Positions 1-6,302 of a stretch of 35,551 nt of DNA are shown here, one piece after another. The position numbers and the translations under genes were made by a program. The notes under the pieces were generated by a model. That model was not told where the DNA came from, did no database searches, and worked only from the letters and a program-made list of their open reading frames with translations. Position 1 is the first letter of the stretch, and each line of letters opens with the position of its first letter. The stretch lies in assembly GCA_947453695.1 (NCBI GenBank), contig CANGHW010000044.1, forward strand, positions 1-35,551, given 5' to 3'. The DNA comes from Opitutia bacterium (GTDB lineage: Bacteria; Verrucomicrobiota; Verrucomicrobiia; Opitutales; Opitutaceae).

Positions 1-173
1 GGATGAACCTTCAGATCAGCCGCGATCTGTTTGTCGCTGCTTCCGCAGGAAGCTTGGCGAACGATCTTTGCTCTCAACACCACCTGCTGCGGCGTCGCTC
101 CAGCTCGAATCCAGCGTTCCAGTTGCTCATTTTGCTCAGCCGCTAACTCCACGGATGCACTTCGTCGGGGCAT
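1..173 (-). CDS. IS630-family transposase, N-terminal helix-turn-helix part (partial)
   Basis: The reverse complement of 1-173 reads 57 codons without a stop from an ATG at 173, starting [20 protein letters not shown] and continuing through [13 protein letters not shown] to [12 protein letters not shown]. This matches the layout of IS630-type N-termini: an initial basic/acidic helix, then an R-A-K-I-V helix, then a helix-turn-helix with a D-K-Q-I-A recognition pattern. A strong AAGGAGG (174-180) abuts the ATG, which is unusually close for a ribosome binding site. The DDE catalytic part lies beyond the left edge, so intactness cannot be judged. The family call rests on motif resemblance; a related orphan HTH protein is the alternative. 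Confidence 0.7.
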   Translation of the reverse strand, partial: MPRRSASVELAAEQNEQLERWIRAGATPQQVVLRAKIVRQASCGSSDKQIAADLKVH

Positions 174-229
174 CCTCCTTCCTGACTCCCTCTACCTATA
201 ATGGCACTTATTTGAGGGACACTACACTA
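1..229 (-). mobile_element. End of an IS630-family insertion sequence (partial)
   Basis: The first ~229 bases look like one end of an insertion sequence running off the left edge. They contain the start of a minus-strand transposase (1-173) plus ~55 bases of terminal sequence. The IS end is inferred at one of two TA dinucleotides (223-224 or 228-229), because IS630/Tc1-type elements insert at TA and because chemoreceptor coding sequence begins immediately afterwards. The other end lies outside the window, so the inverted repeats could not be compared and the exact boundary is uncertain. Confidence 0.65.
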
Positions 230-1273
230 GGTGACGTGTGCAAATTTGTGCAGGATCTCCTGAGCCGTAACGGCGAAGCGACCAAGGCCATTCTCGAGCG
301 AAACCTCGCCACGACGCTGAAGCTCAGCGCCACGATCGCAGGGCTCGCCTTGCTCGCGGTTGGTTTGGTGCAGTGGATCTCGCGGCGGATCCGTCGCCCG
401 CTCGAAACCGCCGTGCAGCGCATGCATGCGTTTGTAGGGCAGACGACGATTGCCTCGCGACAGATCGCCGCGTCAGGGCAGCAGCTCGCGAGCGGTGCGA
501 GCCAGCAGGCGGCCTCACTGGAAGAGACCAGCGCCTCGCTGGAAGAGATGTCCGGGATGACAAAGCGAAATGCTGAGTCCGCCCAGACCGCCAAAAATTT
601 GGCCGGGCAGGCCCGCACGGTGGTTGATGCAGGGGCCGTGAGCATGCGGCAGATGACTTCCGCGATGGATGGCATCAAGACGTCGAGCGCCGAGATCGCG
701 AAGATCATCAAGACCATCGACGAGATTGCGTTTCAGACCAACATCCTCGCGCTCAACGCCGCCGTCGAGGCCGCGCGCGCGGGTGAAGCCGGCGCCGGGT
801 TTGCCGTCGTGGCCGAAGAGGTGCGCGCTCTCGCGCAACGTTCCGCCACGGCCGCACGGGAAACGGCCCACAAGATCGAGGCCGCGCTCATCAAGAGCGA
901 CGAAGGTGCTCGCACGAGTGCAGACGTTGCAGGGGTGCTGAACAAGATTGTCGAACAGGTCCGCAACATGGATGCGCTGGTCGGCGAGATCGCCAATGCC
1001 TCCGCAGAGCAATCGCAGGGGATTGACCAAGTGAACCGCGCCGTTTCCGAGATGGACAAAATCACGCAGGCAAATGCCGCGAGTGCCGAGGAGTCGGCCT
1101 CGGCGGCGCAGGGACTTTCCTCGCAATCAGCCGAACTTCGCGAACTCGTGGACGGTCTCGGCGGGTTGGTGGGGGCGAACTTGTCCGAACGGGCGCAAGC
1201 CTCGGTCGGAGGATCAGGCGAAGATGAGGACGCACCGCTCCCGGCGCCGAAGGATAGCGAATCATTTGTCTAA
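230..1273 (+). pseudogene. Methyl-accepting chemotaxis protein, 5' end removed by the IS element
   Basis: The remnant encodes a short helix ([16 protein letters not shown]), one membrane segment (about [16 protein letters not shown]), a basic stretch and the full cytoplasmic signalling domain. The highly conserved hairpin tip includes [19 protein letters not shown] and [16 protein letters not shown], which contacts CheA/CheW in this family. There is no first membrane segment and no periplasmic sensor; the helix before the membrane resembles the last helix of a four-helix-bundle sensor, so the gene begins in mid-protein. The frame stays open upstream to an ATG at 68, but that extension is transposon sequence. 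No HAMP domain is obvious and no CheB/CheR-binding pentapeptide ends the protein (tail DSESFV). A truncated receptor could still be made, but ligand sensing should be lost. It lies 8 bases upstream of the receiver gene. Confidence 0.8.
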
Positions 1274-1281
1274 CCCTCATC

Positions 1282-1902
1282 ATGTCTGCGTGTATTACCG
1301 CGTTCTCCTCCCTCGATTCAGCTGATGCGCGGCCGTCGGGTGACGTCGCCAATGCGTCCATTCCGACGTCCGCCGCGCCATGGATCGTCCTGATCGAGGA
1401 TGATAAATATGTCGGCGCCGCCGTGAGTCTGTATTTGACGAAAAAGGGCTATGCCGTGGAGCACTTCGTCGCCGCGGACAAGGCGCGGGAGTGGCTGGGA
1501 CACGCACCGTGCGATCTAGTGATCACCGATATCTTCATGCCCGACTCTGATGGTCTGGAGATGATCGCATGGATGCGGAAAATCTATCCGCGTCTCCCGG
1601 TGATCGCGATTTCCGGCAGCGACGTTTACGGTAATTCTTATCTCAAGGTCGCGAGTCTGATGGGCGCGACGCGGGTGCTGCCGAAGCCGTTTGAGCTCTC
1701 CGATTTGACGGCAATGGTCGCCGAGCTTGTTGCGCGCGAGCGGGCGCGACCATATTCGTCTAGGCCGCGCGACTTTCCGCGACGGCCACGACGTGAGCCG
1801 TGGTCACGGCGAGCAAAAGGTGGTCGTCGGGGCACATGTAGCGGTAATTTACGGCGTCATAGCCGCGGGCGGTGCGGACCAGTCGAACGGCGCGGGGCGT
1901 AA
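1282..1902 (+). CDS. CheY-like single-domain response regulator with anomalous C-terminal tail
   Basis: Residues ~33-150 form a receiver domain: acidic pocket E39-D40-D41, phospho-acceptor D83 in LVITDIFMPDSDG, S111 in AISGSD and K135 in LPKPFE. No output domain follows, so it would act through protein partners. It starts 8 bases after the chemoreceptor stop and is probably cotranscribed with it. The first ~30 residues are low-complexity. From about residue 155 the protein becomes Arg-rich (RPRDFPRRPRREPWSRR) and lies entirely antisense to the convergent gene. A TAG at 1761-1763 in a neighbouring frame would end the protein right after the receiver, so the tail may reflect a one-base frameshift or sequencing error near 1735-1760. 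The receiver call is firm; the 3' end is doubtful. Confidence 0.8.
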   Translation: MSACITAFSSLDSADARPSGDVANASIPTSAAPWIVLIEDDKYVGAAVSLYLTKKGYAVEHFVAADKAREWLGHAPCDLVITDIFMPDSDGLEMIAWMRKIYPRLPVIAISGSDVYGNSYLKVASLMGATRVLPKPFELSDLTAMVAELVARERARPYSSRPRDFPRRPRREPWSRRAKGGRRGTCSGNLRRHSRGRCGPVERRGA

Positions 1903-2248
1903 GGTTGCGATTGCAGCCCAGGCAGAACGCGCGGGCGCAGCCCTCGCCCAGCAATTCCTCGACGACGAGGGCGGCTTCGACCGAGCCGGCTGGAAGCGGA
2001 GAGTGAGTCTCGTCCCTATCAGGTTCGGGTGAGGCAAAGTCGCGGAGCCAGCCGAGCATGGCCTCGTCGGTGGCCTGCCCTTCGAGTGCGGCGATGACGG
2101 TTTGGGCGGTCATGGAGAAATGGCCGAAGGCCCGTTCTCCGGTGGGGGTTGTGCGTTGCGCGAACGTGACGCGATCGGTGTCGTCAGTGATTCCGGCTGG
2201 GGCGAGAGCGGTGCGAGGCGAATTTTCCGTCAGAGGGAGCAAAGGCAT
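1760..2248 (-). CDS. Hypothetical protein with CxxC...C motif
   Basis: This 162-residue protein is not recognised. The C-terminal half carries C104, C109-L-G-C112 and C139-P-D-D-H143, a spacing compatible with a small metal site such as a degenerate zinc ribbon (inference). There is no signal peptide or membrane segment. The N-terminal ~45 residues are low-complexity, and an internal ATG (start at 2113, MTAQTVIAALEG) could be the real start, giving 117 residues. Neither start has a clear Shine-Dalgarno. The gene is convergent with the receiver gene and shares 143 bases with its annotated tail; its TAG stop overlaps a plus-strand TAG in a CTAG tetranucleotide (1760-1763). The conserved-looking cysteine block favours this strand as the coding one in the overlap. 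Confidence 0.6.
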   Translation of the reverse strand: MPLLPLTENSPRTALAPAGITDDTDRVTFAQRTTPTGERAFGHFSMTAQTVIAALEGQATDEAMLGWLRDFASPEPDRDETHSPLPAGSVEAALVVEELLGEGCARAFCLGCNRNLTPRAVRLVRTARGYDAVNYRYMCPDDHLLLAVTTAHVVAVAESRAA

Positions 2249-2338
2249 GACGGACCTGCGTAAGGCAGAGTCCGTGCCAGCGAGGAAAGAGAATGGCCCG
2301 ACGTCGGGGACGAGGTAGGAGCCTTATCGAGGAAGGAC

Positions 2339-2379
2339 GAGAAAACGGCTTGTTACGTTCCGGCTTCGCCCGTTCTCTC
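2339..2379 (+). promoter_or_regulatory. Hairpin in the leader of the ABC transporter operon
   Basis: GAGAAAACGG (2339-2348) can pair with CCGTTCTCTC (2370-2379) at 9 of 10 positions, with a 21-base loop. It ends 8 bases before the ABC ATPase ATG at 2388, and there is no Shine-Dalgarno between hairpin and start. The rest of the 139-base gap (2249-2387) holds another small inverted repeat near 2250-2275 and no gene. A regulatory role is inferred from position only. Confidence 0.35.
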
Positions 2380-2387
2380 GCCTGCCT

Positions 2388-3317
2388 ATGCCTGCCACTG
2401 TTGTCGTCCGCGAGCTCTACAAGCGCTATGGCGCAGTCGAGGCGGTGCGCGGTGCGAGCTTCGAAGTCGGCGAGGGGGAGATCTTCGGCCTGTTGGGCCC
2501 CAATGGCGCGGGCAAGACGACAACCCTTGAGTGCCTCATCGGGTTGCGCGATGCGGATGCAGGCGACCTCCTCGTGTGCGGGATCGATGCGCGCAAAGAG
2601 CCCCGGGAGGCGCGGCAGAAAATCGGCGTGGCGCTACAGAGCACGGCCCTGCAGGACAAGATCACGCCGCGCGAGGCGTTGACGCTGTTCGGGTCATTCT
2701 ATCGCGAGCGGGCAGAGCCCGCGGCATTGATCGAGCGGTTTGCGCTGACCGAGAAGGCGGACGCGCCGTTCGATAGTCTCTCCGGCGGACAGCGGCAACG
2801 GCTGGCGCTGGCGCTGGCGTTTGTGAATCGGCCGCAACTCGTCCTCCTCGATGAGCCGACGACCGGGCTTGATCCGCAGGCGCGGCGTGAACTGCACGCG
2901 GAGATCCGCCAGATGAAGCGCGACGGCTATACGGTGCTGCTCACCACGCACTATCTCGCCGAGGCCGAGGAGCTCTGCGACCGCATCGCGATCATCGACG
3001 GCGGCCGCGTGGTTGCGACCGGCCGGCCGCAGGACTTGATCGCCCGCTCGAGCGCGACGCAGACAGTTTCGGTTACAACGGTGCCAGCTCTTGAGGCGGC
3101 CGTGTGGCAGCGATTGTCCGGTGTGGGTGCGGTGCAGGCGGCGTCAGTCGAAGGCGGCGCAGTAACATTTTCGACGGCGCGACCGGTGGAAACGCTGGCA
3201 GCACTGGCGGCCCTCATCGCCGAGCGGCGAGTGGAACTCGTGGAACTCCAAGTCCGGAAGGCCTCGCTCGAAGATGTGTTTGTCGGACTGACGAAGACGA
3301 CGGAGGGAGCGTCATGA
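2388..3317 (+). CDS. ABC-2 type exporter, ATP-binding subunit
   Basis: This cytoplasmic ATPase of 309 residues would drive the permease encoded immediately downstream. Visible motifs are Walker A GPNGAGKTTT (about 38-47), a Q-loop glutamine in ALQSTALQDK, the signature LSGGQRQR (about 134), Walker B LVLLDEPTTGLD and the H-loop LLTTHYLAEAEE. The ~100-residue C-terminal extension with LEDVFVGLT is typical of the DrrA/CcmA-like ABC-2 subfamily that exports drugs, lipids or polysaccharides. Length is normal for the family. The stop codon overlaps the permease start (ATGA at 3314-3317), indicating translational coupling. The start at 2388 is chosen because homologues begin just before a V-x-x-L-x-K-x-Y-G motif; no Shine-Dalgarno precedes it. 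The substrate cannot be deduced. Confidence 0.92.
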   Translation: MPATVVVRELYKRYGAVEAVRGASFEVGEGEIFGLLGPNGAGKTTTLECLIGLRDADAGDLLVCGIDARKEPREARQKIGVALQSTALQDKITPREALTLFGSFYRERAEPAALIERFALTEKADAPFDSLSGGQRQRLALALAFVNRPQLVLLDEPTTGLDPQARRELHAEIRQMKRDGYTVLLTTHYLAEAEELCDRIAIIDGGRVVATGRPQDLIARSSATQTVSVTTVPALEAAVWQRLSGVGAVQAASVEGGAVTFSTARPVETLAALAALIAERRVELVELQVRKASLEDVFVGLTKTTEGAS

Positions 3318-4765
3318 GTGCGTTTACCCAGCATCTCGGGATTTCGGTGCGCCTGCACCTGCGCAACAAGATGGCGCTGCTCTACGGCTACCTCTTTCCG
3401 CTGATCTTCCTCGCGGCCTTCGCGGTGCTCTACCGCTACGACAAGGTGCCGCTGCTGAGGCATTTCGGCGAACTGCTCACCGTGAGCGTGCTCGGCGGGG
3501 CGTGTTTCGGTTTGCCGACGACGTTGGTGAGCGAGCGGGAACGCGGCGTGTGGCGCCGCTACCGGCTCGCGCCGCTACCGGCGGGAACCCTGCTGCTGAG
3601 CACCGTCGTTGCGCGCTATCTGCTCATCGTGAGTGCGGGTCTGCTGCAGCTTGGCGCGGCGCTCGCCCTGGGGATGACTTTCCCGGAGCATCCGCTCGGG
3701 TTGTGGGTGGCCTTCACCGCGGTGTCGCTGGCGTTCATCGGCCTGGGCCTCGTGATCGCGGCGGTAGCGGACAACGTGCCGGCGGTGCAGGCGCTGGGGC
3801 AGTGTATCTTTCTCCCGATGCTTATCATCGGCGGAGTGGCCGTGCAGCTCTCGAGTCTGCCGTCATGGGCGCAGCATGTGTCGGCGTTCTTTCCGGGACG
3901 CTACGCCGTTGAGGCGCTCCAAGCCTGTGTGAACGGTGCGGGCCTGTCGGGTGCGCGTTTCAGTTTGCTCGCGCTGGTGCTCACCGGAGCGGCCGGCTGC
4001 TTCGCGGGTGGGAAACTTTTCCGCTGGGATGCGCAGCAGCGCTTCGCCATGCGCACGGGCAAGGCTTGGGTGCTGCCCGTGTTGCTGGTCTGGCTGGCAG
4101 TGGGCGGTCTCGCCGAATGGCGCGGGCGCATTGCTGTGGCGGCGGACGCACCTGAGCCGGAGCCGAAAATTGTGGTGCCGCCCGTGAAGGTGGCGGTCGA
4201 GGTGAAGTTGGCCGTCGAGCCCGCGAAAACACCGCCGCCGACCCCCGCGCCGGTAGTGACACCGCCCCCTCCGCCGCCGAAGCCGAAGGCGCCGTGGGAG
4301 CTGCTCACCCCCAAGGACACGGCCGGGCTCGATTACCGCGTGCCGCCGGATAACGGAGTCGTTTCGCCCGTGGCCTCGGAGGACGAGGAAGTCGACGACG
4401 ACATGAAGGCGCAGCTCGATGCGATCCGCGAAGGACTGCGCTCGTGGCCGCAGGCGAGCACGGCGGACGACGTGCAAAACGTCCGCTACCTGCTCTGTGT
4501 CGCCGGCGTGCCAGATGCGATTCAGATGCCCGTCGAGCGCTATATTCCGCGCGTAGTGTTCGATTACCTGACGGACAAATATTCGAAGGAAAAGCTAACC
4601 AAGATGCTCACGTGGATCGTGCTACACCCGGAGGATGGCGCGATCGTGGATAATATTTCCGAGCTCGGCGTGAACGGCACCGTCGGCGATCCGACCCTCG
4701 TGCGGGAGCGCTCGTATCTCTACGCGCTCAAACTGTTGCTGCGACTAAACGACAAAAAGGAATGA
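3314..4765 (+). CDS. ABC-2 type permease with Pro-rich linker and extra C-terminal domain
   Basis: Translation is set at the ATG at 3314, overlapping the ATPase stop and preceded by GGAGGG (3302-3307); the longer open frame from 3104 is a shadow of the ATPase. Residues ~15-265 hold six hydrophobic segments of an ABC2_membrane permease. A seventh (about 258-275, WVLPVLLVWLAVGG) follows. Then comes an extension unusual for this family: a Pro/Val/Lys-rich stretch (about 280-340, including PPPTPAPVVTPPPPPPKPK), an acidic patch (EDEEVDDD) and a ~100-residue helical C-terminal domain I do not recognise (LRSWPQASTADDVQNVRYLL to LLLRLNDKKE). With seven membrane segments and a cytoplasmic N-terminus, the extension should be periplasmic, and the Pro-rich part resembles TonB-like linkers that span periplasm or peptidoglycan. 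Permease call is firm; the role of the extension is unknown. Confidence 0.88.
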   Translation: MSAFTQHLGISVRLHLRNKMALLYGYLFPLIFLAAFAVLYRYDKVPLLRHFGELLTVSVLGGACFGLPTTLVSERERGVWRRYRLAPLPAGTLLLSTVVARYLLIVSAGLLQLGAALALGMTFPEHPLGLWVAFTAVSLAFIGLGLVIAAVADNVPAVQALGQCIFLPMLIIGGVAVQLSSLPSWAQHVSAFFPGRYAVEALQACVNGAGLSGARFSLLALVLTGAAGCFAGGKLFRWDAQQRFAMRTGKAWVLPVLLVWLAVGGLAEWRGRIAVAADAPEPEPKIVVPPVKVAVEVKLAVEPAKTPPPTPAPVVTPPPPPPKPKAPWELLTPKDTAGLDYRVPPDNGVVSPVASEDEEVDDDMKAQLDAIREGLRSWPQASTADDVQNVRYLLCVAGVPDAIQMPVERYIPRVVFDYLTDKYSKEKLTKMLTWIVLHPEDGAIVDNISELGVNGTVGDPTLVRERSYLYALKLLLRLNDKKE

Positions 4766-4805
4766 GCGGGCGGGTGTGTCTGGATGCGCGGCGTTGATCG
4801 CCCGC
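4766..4805. terminator. Possible bidirectional terminator between convergent genes
   Basis: GCGGGCG (4766-4772) is perfectly complementary to CGCCCGC (4799-4805) around a 26-base loop. It sits in the 46-base gap between the permease and the convergent DUF1501 gene. There is no U-tract on either side, so intrinsic termination is uncertain. An adjacent 10-bp palindrome CTCACGTGAG (4811-4820) covers the DUF1501 stop codon. Confidence 0.3.
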
Positions 4806-4811
4806 GAGGGC

Positions 4812-6302
4812 TCACGTGAGCAGATCCTTCACTACGTGGCCGTGGACGTCGGTGAGGCGGAATTGGCGGCCCTGAAATTTGTAGGTGAGCTTCTCGTGGT
4901 TGAGCCCGAGTTGGTGGAGGACGGTGGCTTGGAAGTCGTGCACGTGGACTTTTTTTTCCACGGCATTGAAGCCGAACTCGTCAGTGGCGCCGTAGCTGAA
5001 GCCTTTCTTCACGCCGCCGCCGGCCATGAACAGAGTAAACGCATAGGGGTGGTGGTCGCGGCCCCAGCCCTTGACCTCTTCGATTTTGCCTTGGAGGAAC
5101 GGTGTGCGGCCGAACTCGCCGCCCCAGATCACGAGAGTATCTTCGAGGAGGCCGCGTTGCTTCAGGTCCTTGATGAGTGCGGCCGACGGGGCGTCGACGT
5201 CGTCGCACTGGATCTTGAGCTGGGTGTTGAGATTGCGGTGCTGGTCCCAGCCGGCGTGCATCACTTGGATGAACCGCGTCCCGCGTTCGGCGAGGCGGCG
5301 GGCCATGAGGCAGTTGTAGGCGTAGCTGCCCTGGCGGCGGACTTCGGGGCCATACATCGCGAGCGTGGCGGGGGACTCCTGCGAGAAATCGGTGAGCTCG
5401 GGGACGCTGGCCTGCATCTTGTAGGCCATCTCGTATTGGGCGATGCGGGTGGCGATCTCGGGGTCGCCGAACTCCTCGCTCTTGATGGCGTTGAGGTGCG
5501 CGAGGTCGTCGAGGAGCCCGCGGCGGACGGTGCGGCTCATGCCGGCGGGGTTGGAGAGGTAGAGGACGGGATCACCGGCGCCGCGGAAGGCGACGCCCTG
5601 ATACTTCGTCGGGAGAAATCCGCTGCCCCAGTAAAAGTCGTAGAAGATCTGACCGCAGCTGGCCTCCTTGTCGCGGGACGTCATGACGACGAAGGCGGGG
5701 AGGTCCTCGGTTTCGTTGCCGAGACCGTAGCTGAGCCAGGCGCCCATCGACGGGCGGCCGGCCATCTCCGAGCCGGTGAGGAAGAACGTGATCGCGGGCG
5801 CGTGGTTCACGGCCTCGGTGTGCATCGATTTAACGAAGCAGAGTTCGTCGGCAATCGAGGCGATGTTCGGGAGGAAATCGGAGACCCACGCGCCCGAGTT
5901 GCCGTGCTGGGCAAACTTCGTGATCTCGCCGAGGACGGGGCGGGCAGTCTGGTTGCCCGTCATGGTCGAGAAGCGTTTGCCGCCGGCAATCTCGTCGGGG
6001 ATTTGCCGACCGTGCCACTCGCGGAGCTTTGGCTTGTAGTCGAAGAGATCGACGTGGGAGGGAGCGCCGTTTTGGAACAGGTAGATGACGCGCTTGGCCT
6101 TGGGGGCGAAATGCGGGAGGTCAGGGAGACCGGGGACGGCGCGGCGGACCGTGGCGGTCAGGGCGTCGCGATTGGTCGTGGTATTCTTGCAGCCGAGCAG
6201 CGAGGCGAGGGCGGCCGTGCCAAGGCCGAAGGCGCTGCGGCCGAAAAACTGGCGGCGCGTGTAGAGGGCGCTGGCGTGGCGGAGCGGATCCATGGGCGTC
6301 AT
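4812..6302 (-). CDS. DUF1501 family protein, Tat-exported
   Basis: This protein of 496 residues belongs to DUF1501, an alkaline-phosphatase-superfamily-like group that in Planctomycetes and Verrucomicrobia is nearly always encoded beside a PSCyt/PSD1 cytochrome protein, as here. The N-terminus has a twin-arginine signal (TRRQFFGRSA, residues 15-24), and LLGC (35-38) could be a lipobox, so it may be a Tat-exported lipoprotein. Family-typical stretches are FQNGAPSHVDLFDYKP, QVMHAGWDQH, VIWGGEFGRTP and GRDHHPYAFTLFMAGGG. Histidine/aspartate-rich segments suggest metal binding, but the reaction is not established. Its ATG overlaps the stop of the upstream PSCyt gene (positions 6299-6302), indicating translational coupling. 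Length is normal and no damage is visible. Confidence 0.92.
   Translation of the reverse strand: MTPMDPLRHASALYTRRQFFGRSAFGLGTAALASLLGCKNTTTNRDALTATVRRAVPGLPDLPHFAPKAKRVIYLFQNGAPSHVDLFDYKPKLREWHGRQIPDEIAGGKRFSTMTGNQTARPVLGEITKFAQHGNSGAWVSDFLPNIASIADELCFVKSMHTEAVNHAPAITFFLTGSEMAGRPSMGAWLSYGLGNETEDLPAFVVMTSRDKEASCGQIFYDFYWGSGFLPTKYQGVAFRGAGDPVLYLSNPAGMSRTVRRGLLDDLAHLNAIKSEEFGDPEIATRIAQYEMAYKMQASVPELTDFSQESPATLAMYGPEVRRQGSYAYNCLMARRLAERGTRFIQVMHAGWDQHRNLNTQLKIQCDDVDAPSAALIKDLKQRGLLEDTLVIWGGEFGRTPFLQGKIEEVKGWGRDHHPYAFTLFMAGGGVKKGFSYGATDEFGFNAVEKKVHVHDFQATVLHQLGLNHEKLTYKFQGRQFRLTDVHGHVVKDLLT

Noticed and set aside
197..202. TATAAT at the IS end as an outward promoter driving the truncated chemoreceptor
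   Set aside because: No acceptable -35 box lies 16-18 bases upstream, so the hexamer alone was not called a promoter.
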